Source: Leptodactylus fallax
Taxonomy: Eukaryota; Chordata; Amphibia; Anura; Leptodactylidae
Direction: 5' to 3'
Assembly: GCA_947044405.1 (NCBI GenBank)
Contig: CAMRHE010001102.1
Location: 62,001-126,000 of the forward strand
Length of the DNA stretch: 64,000 nt
Shown: positions 10,818-22,092 of the stretch, one piece after another
Layout of the letters: the number at the start of each line of letters is the position of its first letter
Position numbering within the stretch: position 1 is the stretch's first letter
Translations under genes and position numbers: made by a program
Notes under the pieces: generated by a model
Told to the model about the DNA's origin: nothing
Databases searched by the model: none
What the model saw: the letters and a program-made list of their open reading frames with translations, nothing else

Positions 10818-12030
10818 CTGAACAGGACTCTTCCCTGGTCCACCAGTTGCTGCTTCCTTACAGATGACACTCTCACGGAGATACTTCCCTTTGTTTCAGA
10901 AGCTGTCGTCATTGCACAATATGCACCATATAACCCGAACAGCATGCAGCTGTGTTTCCTGTTCTCTTCTTGTACCACAGTGAAGGCTTCTTCCGATAAT
11001 ATCGTGCTTACTTCCAGTAGGCTGCTTCAACCTCTCCGTAGTTATTGGACCTTGTGTTAGTTAGATGTTCCCTTTTCCTAATGATTTCTTCTCTTTCCAA
11101 AGTATAGTGTATGTTTGTTTTTGATGATCTTGTTCTCTGTTATTTTACTAGTTTCCTAAATCTGTTTTCCTTGAAATTCCAAGTGGTTTTTGAGTAATTC
11201 TGTATCCCTTTAAATCCCTGGCTGTTGTATAGATAAGTGTGCTCGGTGCAGATGGAAAGTTGGCTCAGATGCTATTTTTTTTTTCTCCCTTACATAATCT
11301 AGGATGGGTCAATATAATTTATTATTTTACTTATGTTATACACATCTGCATTTAATTTATTAATTATCTGCAAATTATATAATTTCTTATAGATAATTAG
11401 TTACTATATTCTTGCCATTAAAACTTTCGAATATGATATAAGAAAGGGGCGTGACTGCGTCCTTGAGGAAACGGCGCCACTTACGTCCATATGTTGTGTT
11501 TGGTATTGCAGCTCAGCCTCATTCCAGAGCTGCATTAACAAACATGGCCTATAGGCTATATATAAATGCTGATTTAACAAAGAAACAGCCATGGGTTTTG
11601 AGTTTCAAGCACCCCCTTTAAGTAACAGTCTAAATGTATTTTATTTATGGAGTAATGGCGACATATTTATGGTATGCACATATATGATGATGTTATAGTA
11701 AAATTACCGCAAAGGAAATATACACAATTTCTCATAGACACATTTTAGAACTTAATGGAAACATATATCAGTTTATATAAGTCGACACTATACTTTAGAT
11801 GGGCTTCCAAGCAAAGCAATGATCTTATATAACACGTATTTGCTAGTACTGCTGGTCAATAGTTCAACTCTTGTCCACTGATTGTTTTTTGCAAATGAAA
11901 ATGTACTGTAGTGAGACTACAAAGTATATAAAGGTCTATGTACTGTAAACTGAATATTACCGCTCAGTTCTTTAAGTATATTTTCTATGACTGCAAATAA
12001 AGTCAAATATTACTATACACTTTCTTTGAT
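10818..12030 (+). other. tasp1: probable tasp1 3' UTR
   Basis: The sequence after the stop contains no exon-like frame. The first good poly(A) signal in a suitable context is AATAAA at 11996-12001, followed within 40 bp by a T-rich stretch. The UTR length is therefore inferred at about 1.2 kb. The end is a prediction and could be wrong; RNA evidence is absent. Confidence 0.45.
11996..12001 (+). promoter_or_regulatory. tasp1: candidate poly(A) signal of tasp1
   Basis: The hexamer AATAAA sits in CTGCAAATAAAGTC, with downstream T-rich DNA (TTTCTTTGATTCTG, then T8). It is the most plausible cleavage signal within 1.5 kb of the stop codon. Confidence 0.45.
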
Positions 12031-12447
12031 TCTGCAGATTTTTTTTTAGCTGGCATATTTCCTGTCATGTCTGTTTTAGTAAAAGCAGTTTTTAAGAAGT
12101 TTCCATTGTATAGTTCCTCTGTTACCCCTCCTGTAAATGTATGAATACATGAACTGTGTGCAACCTTTTTACTTGACTATGGAACATTTCTCCATGCAGT
12201 CTGACACCATCCAATCACTGCTAACAGTGTCAGTCAGTGTAGGGATAAGCAATATTCACAGGGTGAATAGTAATGAATAGATGTCAGTTCACTTCTGCAT
12301 TTTCAGTAGGTGTAGCAGAGGAACAACACAACACTGAGTTCAAAGAAAAACTTTCCCAAATTGTTGTTTCATAGAGACTAAGTACGTACAGGTCTAAAAC
12401 TGACATGTCAGGAGAGATGTTTCCTTTTTAACCAGTGTTTTACTTAA

Positions 12448-12884
12448 AGTGGTTTTCTCAAACTATGATATTGATCACATGTCCTTAGGATTGACTACCA
12501 ATACCAGACCAGTAAAGTTCAACAGTGGGACCCTGCTGATCAGCTATTTAAAGAGCTTGTGACACTTGGGTGAGCTCCACTTCCTCTTCTCAGGCCAGTG
12601 ATATCACATCCATTAGTAACATGGCCATGCTGCAGCTCAGTCCCATTCAAACAGAGTAGCATTGAGACCATTTCAATGGGGCTGAGATGCAATGTGAGCA
12701 CCCCCCACTATACAACATACGTGTGAGCTGGTAACCAGTGAAGAGGTCACAATAATTATCCAAACACTGCAGCCCCTTCAGACAGCTAATCTGTGGTGGT
12801 TCTGGGTGTCATTGTCCCACCGATTTGACAATTATGACTTATCCTAGGGACAGGTGATCAGTATCCTAGTTCCAGAAAGCCCCT
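12448..12884. mobile_element. foldback MITE, 'gataggtcatcaat' family
   Basis: It follows TTAA at 12444-12447 and its last bases CCCC are followed by TTTATC, a decayed target site. The left arm (AGTGGTTTTCTCAAACTATG, then GATCACATGTCCTTAGGA) pairs with the right arm (TATCCTAGGGACAGGTGATC, then CTAGTTCCAGAAAGCCCC). The interior is shared with 15648-16025: CTGCTGATCAGCT, and a TCAGTCCCATTCAAACAGAG stretch that reads TCAGTACCATGCAAAGCAAT there. Confidence 0.75.
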
Positions 12885-13024
12885 TTATCACCGTCTTAAT
12901 TGCTGTAGCATCTTGCAAATCCTGGCACATCTCAGGAGGTCCTATGCACTAGAATTCAGATTTAGACCAGACAGAAGCTGGTCTAAATTTTAGATATAAA
13001 ATACGCCAGTGTTCATGCAAGTTA

Positions 13025-13313
13025 GGCTATGTTTACATTACTGTTGTTAATGTCCGTTGCTGTTATCTGTCATAGGATGACAGCAACGGACATTAACTGT
13101 AGCAGAATAACAGACACATATTGAGCCCCCTCCACCTGTCCGTTCCCATTGACTCCAAAGTAAACAACATGATGAACACTTTCTTCTGCCATGTTTGTTT
13201 ACTTTTGTAATAAATGCATGCACAATTTTTTTCTGTTGGAAAAGTAAAAAACTGCTTTCATAATATTTTTTTTATAACGGACATAAATTACAGTAGTGTG
13301 AACCTACCCTTAT
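13025..13313. mobile_element. foldback element ending in TTAGGCTATGTTTACA / TGTGAACCTACCCTTA
   Basis: The left end GTTAGGCTATGTTTACATTA pairs with the right end CAGTAGTGTGAACCTACCC, and TGTCCGTTGCTGTTATC pairs with GATGACAGCAACGGACA in a tight internal palindrome at about 13049-13096. There is no coding capacity. Similar TTCACAC...GTGTGAA-ended foldbacks occur at 24345-25020. Confidence 0.65.
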
Positions 13314-13334
13314 AGTACATCTATTGGGCCTGGA

Positions 13335-13440
13335 CCTTCATATTATTTATTTATTATTAAGCTTACTTATATAGCGCCATCATATTCCGCAGCGCTTTAC
13401 AGACATTGACAGTCACTGTCCCATATAGGGCTCACAATCT
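13335..13440 (-). repeat. LINE 3'-end fragment, family 2
   Basis: Reverse-orientation copy of the family at 530-672: an AT-rich tail, ACTTATATAGCGCCATCATA, TTCCGCAGCGCTTTACAGAC, then a CAGTCACTGTCCCATATAGG block and GGCTCACAATCTACA. Confidence 0.75.
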
Positions 13441-14239
13441 ACATCCTATTGTGCTCAGTTTTCTCGAAAGTGGCCAGAAAATCCACCACTACATTGGGAA
13501 ACTGGCATATACTTAGTTTAGTAAATTTGGGACACTGTTATACATCGCTGGCTGCCTTCAGAGACCTTGATAAAAAGAAAAACAAGTTTTTTATATGATA
13601 AAACTGCTTGTTCTTTTTTCATGACTAATCCCTTTAATTCTGTGCAGTCTCTGACAATACAATGTCCTGCCTGCTTCAGACTTCAAAGGAAACGCACACA
13701 TTTTTCATGCTGCGTGAAAGTTGTAGTCATAGGAGTAGCTCTTTGAAGTCTCTAACAGGTGCAGACCTCAGTCTTCTTACCACGGTTGCAGTATATGTGT
13801 ATGGTCACTATATAGCAAAGAAGTAAAATGATGATACAATCTGTCACTTATTTAAAGTAACATAGAATGGTAACTTAATGTCACGGTGTATATTATATGT
13901 ATCATTTTATAAGGCATTGCCCTGTTCACATTGCACTTCTGGCTTAAATTTGGTACATTCACTGTGAAAAATCAAATTTATATCTGGACATATGCAACTG
14001 AATACTATAGGCCCTATATAAATATATAAACCACACAATATATATTTATTTGTAGGAAGCCATACTGAAAGTACTCTAGACTATGTTTGTTAATACCACT
14101 AAAAACCTATTCTGACATATGTTGATTTAATAGGACAATTGTTCAGTGTATGTGAACATATTACAGACCCGATATGTGAACAGAGCCGTATATATGATAA
14201 TTGCTCCAAAGATGTAACTGACAATACCCTCATTGCTTC

Positions 14240-14376
14240 AAAGGGCTCATTTACATGTCAACAAAAACAACAGTATCTCAGCAATGGAGGCCACGATTCA
14301 CAAGGGGAAAAAAGGTTTTATTCAGGTGACCCTAACCTATCTATCTGTGGGGCTGGGTTCTGGTGACAGATGCCCT
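14240..14376. repeat. one-armed fragment of the MITE family seen at 42211
   Basis: The run TCTCAGCAATGGAGGC, then TTATTCAGGTGACCCTAACC and GACAGATGCCCTTTAA parallels the right half of 42211-42626. No left arm was recognised. It abuts the TTAA used by the next element at 14381. Confidence 0.5.
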
Positions 14377-14380
14377 TTAA

Positions 14381-15013
14381 AGGGAGTCTGCTGTAGAGGT
14401 GGTTTGTGACACTCTCAACATAACTGTTGTGTGTCAAAGTGTAATCTTACTGCCGGAAAAAAAAAAAAAACTTTTGTGCTCAGTGCGTGGCCACATCTGT
14501 CTTTATGTTTGGAGGAGACTTGGTACACATGGCCACACCCATATGGCACCAAGCTTGGTTATCTGCATACACATTTAGCGAGTCACGGCCGAAAAATGCT
14601 ACAGAAAAGACCTCTGTGGACTTTCTCTATTATACCTATATCGAAAACGCCAGCATAGGTACAATTGACATGCAGTGATTTACAAAAACTCCAACGTTTT
14701 TGAAATCTCAGCATTTCCGCTGCAGCGCTTTTTTCTCCGCATTTTTCATGCAGAGAGGGGAACAGAATCCCTGTACGGAGAGCCAACGCTGGTGTGAACC
14801 CAGCCTAAGCCAGAATCCCATCCACTTTGCAGGTAATGTAATACACAGTGTTTTTTGTGTTGCAAAAACGCAACATGGGGCCCCGGCCTTAAATTGTTTT
14901 CTTGGCAGCAAGATTGCCCTTTGACACTAGAAAGTTATGTTGACTATGCCACTACATGGCCCTAATAACCAGGATATAAGTGATTTACAACCAATTTTGG
15001 TGGTAGACTCCCT
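14381..15013. mobile_element. TTAA MITE with a second MITE nested inside
   Basis: The outer element is bounded by TTAA at 14377-14380 and 15014-15017. The outer ends are AGGGAGTCTGCTGTAGAGGT and TTTTGGTGGTAGACTCCCT. Inside, between about 14590 and 14894, lies a fragment of the CCCCACGT family, recognisable by CGAAAAATGCTACAGAAAAG, GCAGCGCTTTTTTCTCCGC and the reversed end CATGGGGCCCCGGCCTTAA. The outer arms TGACACTCTCAACATAACT and AGAAAGTTATGTTGAC still pair across the insert. Confidence 0.75.
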
Positions 15014-15334
15014 TTAATATGTGTTGCCACCCGTGACCCAAATAATAAAAATGTGCCCATTCCTATTCTATCAGCTTGCACTATAGGTTGCTTATTAGAG
15101 CTGCTGTTTTGCTCCAGAGCTGCTGTTCCTTCTTTACCTGGGGACAGAAACCATTCATAATCATTATAGTAATATTCGGCCTTTTATGTTACCATGTCAC
15201 AATCTCTTCCCTTTTCTCTCCTCCTACCTCCTCGCCATGCTGTCATCATCTTACTTCCATTGTCACCTCCATTGTCACCCATTTTAAAATTATACAATGT
15301 ATTGATTCACAGATGTAGCTATGCCTAAATGCAT

Positions 15335-15480
15335 AATAATAATACATTTTATTTATATAGCGCCAACATATTCCGCAGCACTGTACAATTTGTAGGGTTC
15401 ACGTACAGACAAAAAAGACACATTACAAAGAAATAGTCAGTTCACACAATGGGAGTAAGGGCCCTGCAAGACGTGTAAAT
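15335..15480 (-). repeat. LINE 3'-end fragment, family 1
   Basis: (AAT)n followed by TATTTATATAGCGCCAACAT, ATTCCGCAGCACTGTACAAT and TTGTAGGGTTCACGTACAGA matches the 3' UTR of the longer retrotransposon at 6140-6300, in the same orientation. It is 5'-truncated after about 140 bp. Confidence 0.8.
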
Positions 15481-15647
15481 TCCTGTTTTTGGGATTTCCA
15501 TTCATTCCAAAGAAGATGGACAGACACAGTCTAGGAGAAATTAGTCATAAAAATAAGACAAGACATGCGAGAAACCTCCATTTATAGCTCTACAACAATG
15601 ATGTAGCAAAGGCATCGACCATATAGGTTTATATTTTGAGGATTTAA

Positions 15648-16025
15648 AGGGGTTTTCCAGAACTATGAAACTGATGGCCTATCCTTATGATAGACAAACC
15701 ATATTAGATAGGTAAAGTCCAATACCCAGGCCCCTGCTGATCAGCTGTTTGAAAAACTTGTGTGGGCTCCACTTCCTTTTCTCAGGTCAGTGACATCACG
15801 TCCATTGATCACATGACCATGCTGCAGCTCAGTACCATGCAAAGCAATAGCGCTGAGCTGCAATGCCAAGCACAACCACTATATGTATGTTGATGTGGTG
15901 AAGAGGCCACAACCCTGCAGCCCCCTCAATCAGCTGATCTGTGGGGGTTCCGGGTGTTAGACCCCACCAATCTGATATTGATGACGTATCCTAAGGACAG
16001 GTGATCAATATCATGGAGAACACCT
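15648..16025. mobile_element. foldback MITE, 'gataggtcatcaat' family
   Basis: The 378-bp element has TTAA at 15644-15647 and 16026-16029. AGGGGTTTTCCAGAACTATG pairs with CATGGAGAACACCT, and ACTGATGGCCTATCCTTATG pairs loosely with TATCCTAAGGACAGGTGATC. The central part includes paired TGATCAGCTGTTTG and CAATCAGCTGATCTG motifs. Confidence 0.8.
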
Positions 16026-16029
16026 TTAA

Positions 16030-17224
16030 GGAACATTCAGCAATATCTTTCCAATTCTCCTCCATATGTATTTCTGAGTGTGCTAATGTACCATACTCTG
16101 CACTACCACGAGTGTGTTCTTTTTATCTAACATATTGAGTTACTTGGTCCTGAAGGAGATTAAAAAAATGCACTCTGTAGAGTGCTGATGTGGGACCTAC
16201 AAATAATTTTGGATTGTGGTTTTATAGCTATTTTAGTATTGTTGAAGAGTCTATCAGGAGAATAATACGATGATGAATTGGCATTGAGTCTGTGAACGCC
16301 TCACATATATCATAAAAAGCCGTAAATCTCCCAGACATCCTGACCCAGAATGCACATCTCAGTTGAGTTCTCTGACGCTCCTTCTGCACGTTGCACTATC
16401 AATGACTCATGAAGAGTGACATTCAATAATAAATCGTGGTTACTTTTATCTGATACGTTCTGGCAGTGACTGACGACTAAATGCTGCCAGCAAACACAGT
16501 AATGGGAGGTTTGGCACCACGTTATGTGTGGGGTCCAGTAGAAAACAAGTCGAGGAAGATCTAGTCATAATTACTCATGTGCTTCGTCTCCAACCGTCCT
16601 GAAGTTCCAAGAAAAACTTTTTTGATCATGCATCAATACAATGACTATGTGAACAATAGACGTATATGACTGCAAATAAACCAATCTAAAGGCTTTAGAA
16701 TGTGATTCCTATGATTGAGATAAAAAGATTTTACTATAGAAAATCCAATGCTGACTCTAGGATTTGTGCCACTGATTTACAGTGTGATGTACCACAGATC
16801 CACAAGTGGATTAATGAACTCCAATTAACATGACCATGTATCACACGGATCTGTGTGTGAGCCAACAGTCCGGCAAGCAAAACTCAGGATAGGTCCTATA
16901 CCTGTCCAGTTTTGTGGCCATGCTTCCACGGCCCCCATTGAATGAATGGGACCCAGGCAGCACACAGATGACATCGACCATCATGGCCAGCAGGATTACA
17001 GATAGTATACTGACCCATTCATTTCTATTGCCCCATGCATATGACTGTGTTTTTCACAGGTTTGCATGGGAGCATGAACCTGGGCCGTAAAATTTGTAAC
17101 AGGTGCTATATTGTGGTCCAAACACAGACAGCACACAGATGTCATCCGTATGCTGTCTATTCCGTTTTTCACGAACCCCATGGTTCTCTAAATGGAGTCT
17201 AAAATGACCATATGCATTAGATTT
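16030..17224. other. intergenic stretch, nothing recognised
   Basis: No splice-flanked frame, RNA gene or full transposon was found. Between 16850 and 17200 there is weak inverted similarity (CACACGGATCTGTGTGTGAG; CACACAGATGTCATCCGTAT) suggesting an old foldback. Confidence 0.4.
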
Positions 17225-17309
17225 TGTCAGGACTGGGTGACCATCTAATCTCTATTGTTGACTCTGAACTCTCTTTCTATAGCAGATGTCTGGGTAGGAA
17301 GGATTGGGC

Positions 17310-17413
17310 ACAGGGATATAAATACCGGGGTAGCAGCGGTAGTGGCTGCCACAGGGCCGGGACATTAGGAGGCCCGGAGCCCTGTGGCAGCCGCTACCGC
17401 GTACCCCACAAAC
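17310..17413. repeat. GC-rich inverted repeat
   Basis: GCGGTAGTGGCTGCCACAGG followed by GCC pairs with GGAGCCCTGTGGCAGCCGCT, giving arms of more than 25 bp with a loop of about 20 bp. It adjoins the hAT-like element at 17414 and contrasts with the AT-rich surroundings. Confidence 0.7.
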
Positions 17414-18395
17414 CAGTGGTGTAATGATCTCGGTCGCTCGGGGATGTGACTGGACCTGGCAGGGTACGGAGCCCACGGCCAGCTGGAGATGGCCGGGCCC
17501 CGGACCACTATGATAGCAGTCGGGGAAAGCCTGGTTCCCCGACCACTATACATACTGTTATTGGAAAGGGGCCCTGGCATATTGCCGGCCCCTTTCCAAT
17601 AGATGGCAGGGCACCTAGGGGAGGTGACTGAAAACAATAAACACATATTCTCACCTCTCCTGGGCACAACGTCCTCTCCGGCGCTCCTCCGTCATGTTAA
17701 TGAGGCCTGTGATTAAGCTCCAGCGGTCACATGGGGCGCGGCCGCGTAATGACGTCAGTGCGCCCCCATGTGACCGCTGAGGCCCAATCACAGGCCTCAG
17801 CAGTGACGTCGGAAGTAGGCCTGAAGACGCTGAAGACGGCAGGATGGAGCGAGGATGCCAAGGAAAGGTAAGGCAAAGTGAGTATGTTTGTTATTTTTAA
17901 TCACCTTCCCTGGTCCTCAGATTATTAAACTCTGGGGTCTGAGGAAACCCCAGAGTATAATAATAGCACCGAAGCGTAGGGGGGCTGTTGGGAGCATATA
18001 ATACTGTGTGGGGACCACTGTGGAGCATATACTACTGGGTGGGGGCGCTGTGGAGCATATACTACTGGGTGGGGGGCATATAATACTGGATGAGGACCAC
18101 TGCGGGGAGCATATAATACAGGGTGGGGGCCACTGTGTGGAGCATAGTATACTGTGTGGGGCCACTGTGGGTAGCATATTATACTGTGTGTGGGGGGAGC
18201 AATGTAGAGCATATAATGCTGTATGGGGGCCACTGTGGAACATATAATGCTGTGTGGGGGCCACTGTTGAGCTTATGATACTATCTGGGGCTACTGTTGA
18301 GCATATGTTACTGTTTGGAGACCCGTAACCGGTTGGGGGGGGCCCCCATGTCAAATGTTCGCTTTGGGGCCCAGCCATTCCTAGTTACGCCACTG
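17414..18395. mobile_element. hAT-like element with CAGTGG termini and internal minisatellite
   Basis: The proposed ends CAGTGGTGTAATGATC and AGTTACGCCACTG are imperfect inverted repeats of the CAGTGGCGTAAC type common in hAT-family non-autonomous elements. I saw no clear 8-bp target duplication. Inside are a GC-rich half with CpG and a strong stem (CAGCGGTCACATGGGGCGC pairs with GCGCCCCCATGTGACCGCTG, about 17720-17785) and a minisatellite (17992-18312). A fragment of a similar element is at about 26370-26490 (CTCTCCTGGGC, GTCCGGCGCTC). It has no transposase. Confidence 0.6.
17992..18312 (+). repeat. minisatellite, about 31-bp unit
   Basis: About ten tandem units of the form AGCATATAATACTGTGTGGG plus GGCCACTGTGG, length 30-33 bp, with scattered substitutions and small indels. 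The open frames here (up to about 150 codons on the minus strand) are simply the repeat read through and are not genes. Confidence 0.9.
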
Positions 18396-18808
18396 ATTGG
18401 GCAGTTGTATTTCAACATGCCTGATCCTTTTATTCTCAGGGATAAAGCCAGAAACTGCTGTAAGGGTTTTATGACAGCAATTTAATCCCTTGTTGTGTTA
18501 TTAGGGTGTTGAGAGAGTCCATGCCTTTTAATGAATTCGATATATTGCCTGTCCCCTCCGTAATGAATATCAGAGCTAATAACTGGCATCAATCTTACCT
18601 ACATTTAGCTACAATAATAGTAAAGGGAGTCCAAGTACTGGATTAGACTACACAGTGATTTTTGTGTTACTATGGACATTTTTAAAGTTCCTTCATGGTA
18701 TTTCAGATGTACTGTATAGGGATACTAAAAACAATTAGCTACAAATAGACATAGCCTTGATAACGCTTGGGAAAGGAATATGAAAATAAATCGTCCTTGG
18801 CAGAAAAA

Positions 18809-19212
18809 GTGGCACTTTCTCTAGCACCACCTTTTGAAAGGTAGGTCCCTATAGATAAATGCCTAGTTTTCTTCAAATTTTGTGGCAAATCTTGGAATAA
18901 AGCCAAGCTAGAGTTTCTTATCTAAATGAAAAGGAAGCTATCTACTGTCAGCTGTTTCAGGGTTATGGCTTCTCATCTGTGCAAAGCAGGGGGTGAGAGG
19001 CCATAGATGTGGGTCAGAAGGGTCCCACCAGGCAGTACCCTGCTTCACACTGATGAAAGGCAATAACCTTGAAACAACTGTCTGTGGATGGGTCTCCCTT
19101 CTATTTGGAGGAGTTATTCTAACTTGGTTTTATTCTCAGATTAATCAGATTAATCTCACATTGATCTATAGGGAGCTACCTTCCAAAAGGTGGCACTAGA
19201 GCAAGTTCCCCA
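18809..19212. mobile_element. foldback element, about 400 bp
   Basis: The left arm (AAAAGTGGCACTTTCTCTAG, CACCACCTTTTGAAAGGTAG, GTCCCTATAGAT) pairs with the right arm (GATCTATAGGGAGCTACCTT, CCAAAAGGTGGCACTAGAGC). The middle contains TTCACACTGATGAAAGGCAA, a common frog repeat sequence. No open frame of interest. Confidence 0.75.
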
Positions 19213-21150
19213 TTTCCACCACAGTAGTTATTTGCATATTCTAAATGGCAGTCTTGATAAATCTTCCCCAATGTATTTGGCAGGATCAGCTTAGGATCCA
19301 ATCTGTATGATTGTCTACAGTCAGCAGATGTGAAGGGAAAAGAGGAATTAAGTTTATTTAGTATCAAATTGCCCGATCCTTTGTTCCCACAAGAGATAAG
19401 ATAAGGTGCTGCTGGAGGAAACAGCCAGGGTCTTATTCCTCTCTTTATCATTGAAAAAATTTGCAAGCTGGGGCAGTGGATACGTGTTTATGGTGGAGGC
19501 TGGAGAAATAGCTGTTGACAGAAAAAGCATTAGGCTGACAGCTATATAGTGCATGACCAACTGGACCTGCAATCCTGGAATATCTGTGACTATGACTTGG
19601 CAAGACTAGCCTGATACAGTATTGCACATAATATAACTTCCAGTGGATGTACCTACTTTGTGCCAACTGAAAGCACCATTTACCACATAGTAGTAGTATA
19701 GTAACTATATAATACCAGTTAATATAGTTGAGCAATTATTGCACCAGGTATACTCTATACCTGCCAGTGCAAGCATCCAAATTTATGCCAACCCTTCCTG
19801 TATGAGAATACAAAAAGGAAATGACCCTCTAAAATCTGACAGACCTGCCTAGTCCTCTAGAGTGAGAGACACTCTTTGGAGCCATCCCAGCTAATAGATG
19901 AGGGTCCTGAGCATTACCTAGGTGTCAGCAATGGTTTTTCAGACAGTCACTTTAACTCTTATGTCTGTTTATACTTGTATAATGTATGATTTGTCTTATA
20001 TTACACCACGGTGAAGACCCTATAGAAATCCCACCTGCTGCTTTCCTTTCGTCCTGTTCTCTATAATGCATATTCTTCCATCTTAAGGTTAGGATACAAT
20101 CTTAGCACAGATGGAAGGTTACATAGGAAGTTGTAAACAGTGACCCATAATCCACACATATTGTAGGATAAACAGAGACAAGTCAATGAGTCGTCATGCC
20201 AATAGTCTTATATCTACCATTGTCATGTCAGGCTACAGCTAGACTATACAAAAGTCAGCGGAGAATACTTTCCTGTCAAACATACCTCATTTCTGATTTG
20301 ATGACTCATTACTCTATGCGATATGAGCAAAATGCAAAAATAAACCCCAGTATTCAGGAGTTATTGGTATTTGCCTATATGGCTCCTCTGTATAAAAAAA
20401 AAAAATCGATTTTTAATTGTTTTTAGTTTTTTTTTGCTCTAATCTTGGCAAAAACTGTAAAACGTGCAGGACTCCAGCGCTGACGAAGCAAGATGTGGAC
20501 GCAAAAATGCACTTTGGCTGTAAACTGTGGAAGTGAAGGAAGGATTAAATCTAAAATTGGCCGCACCGTACCCTACAGAAATTTAATGACAGCGGATCAT
20601 GTTCAGAAATGTCAAAGAAAAGCCAAAGATGGCTCAATGCAAAGTAAACGCAGAGCTGTAGTAGTGAAAAATTACCTTGCGGTTTTCACATTGAGCACTA
20701 AGAACAATACTCACCAGGGGCTGCTGGGAATATATCCAGGCTAGATTTACCCCAAGCATTGCCAAAGGAACCAGGATTGCAAAGTGAGCCAATACAATGG
20801 TTACCCCTCCAATGAGACATTGTTTGTCTAAAGCCATCATAACTCTTCTGTATAGCATGACATGAAATCCCAGCTAAAGGATCGTGCAAAATTAAAAAAA
20901 AATTAAATTATCTTGATTGTAAGTATGTCAAAACATATTGAGGCAATTAAGAGATTATGCAAGGGCTTAAGGGAGGCAAATGGATCTCTTTCTGGATCAG
21001 ACGTTTCCTTTCCTGCAGAGTCTGTACGAGTCTTCCATATTCTGTAATTAAGTGCAGTATTCTCATTCTTTTCTATTTCATTTTGTTATTTTATACACAC
21101 AGAGGTCTACATAGGGGACATGCCATAAAGCACACAGGACAGGGATGACT
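19213..21150. other. intergenic stretch, no gene recognised
   Basis: Several overlapping short frames occur on the minus strand (19176-19735), but none shows a domain, codon bias or splice context. There are poly-A and T runs near 20395 and 20900. I see no transposon ends. Confidence 0.4.
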
Positions 21151-21180
21151 ATGCATGTATGAAGATTGTGTTTATTATAG

Positions 21181-22092
21181 GTACAGAACTGTGTAAATGT
21201 TTTAGGCAGGTGTGGAAAATGCTGCATTCGGGGACCCAAACATTGGAGAAGTGGACTACTAAAACAGTGGTTACACAAGGAGCCCGGCAGACCCCACTGA
21301 CTATAATGTGAACGTAGCCTAAGAATGCTTTCAGAAATAAAGGTCTTAATAGTTTATTTTTGTCAACTACCCAAATTAAGTGAATGGACAAAAGAGAAAT
21401 CTAAATCCCATCAATATTTGGTGTGACCTTTGCCTTCCATCAATTCTTCTCAGTACTTACAGACAGTTTTTGAAGGAACTCGGCAGTGAGGTTGTTCCCG
21501 CCGCCATCTTGGAAAACTAAGCACAGATCTCCTGTGGATGTAGGCTTGTGCCAATCCTTCTGTCTCTTCATGTAATCCCAGACTGGATGATGATGAGATC
21601 AGGGCTCTGTGGGGACTATATCATCACCTCCAGGACTCCTCCTCCAAAGGGCAAAGGTCACACCAAATATTGATGAGATTTAGATTTCTCTTTTCTTCAT
21701 TCACTTCATTTTCTTTACCGACAAAATTAAACTATTAAGGCCCGGTTCACATCTGCGTTCGGGTTTCCATTCGGGGAGTCTGCTTGGGGACCCCCCAAAC
21801 GGAAACCTATACGCATAAAAAGCGGTTTACCTGGGAAACCACATGGACCCCATAGACTATAATGGGGTCCGTGTGGCTTCCACTCGGTTTCCGCACGAAA
21901 CATGTGGAAGAATGCGGAGCAGAAAAGTGCCTAACACTTCTATTTCTGAAAGCATTCTTAGGTTCACATCTATGTACGACTCTCCGTCGTTTTGGACCCC
22001 ATAAACCATAATGGGGTCTGCCAGATGTACTCAGCTTTACTTTGCAGCAATTTTGTCCACATCTGCCTAAAACATTTGCACAGTACAGTATG
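21181..22092 (-). mobile_element. Tc1-like element with nested insertions
   Basis: The outer inverted repeats pair CTGTGTAAATGTTTTAGGCA (about 21189) with TGCCTAAAACATTTGCACAG (about 22063). A second segment pairs TAAGAATGCTTTCAGAAATA (about 21320) with the complement near 21945, and a third pairs AAATCTAAATCCCATCAATA and TTTGGTGTGACC (about 21398-21430) with the complement near 21655-21700. These are consecutive parts of one long Tc1 terminal repeat separated by inserted DNA, such as the GGTTCACATCTGCGTTCGGG repeat at about 21741-21940. On the minus strand a decayed transposase C-terminus is readable between 21620 and 21430 (DYMKRQ-like, KDWHKPTSTGDL, EFLQKL). It is inactive. Confidence 0.75.
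21741..21940. repeat. foldback repeat inserted in a Tc1 arm
   Basis: It starts after TTAA with GGCCCGGTTCACATCTGCGT and contains paired motifs (TTCGGGTTTCCATTCGGGGA; TCCACTCGGTTTCCGCACG; GGACCCCATAGACTATAATG). Neighbouring partial copies of the same family occur at about 21280-21312 and 21960-22030, so this family hit the Tc1 element more than once or was duplicated with its arms. Confidence 0.65.

Noticed and set aside
17700..17880. Possible CpG-island promoter
   Set aside because: The GC-rich DNA is part of a dispersed inverted-repeat element (a related fragment is near 26370) and there is no gene start beside it.
17917..18378. Open frame of about 150 codons (minus) rich in repeated CSTV/HYM-type peptides
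   Set aside because: It is the roughly 31-bp minisatellite read through; the period is close to a multiple of three only in parts.
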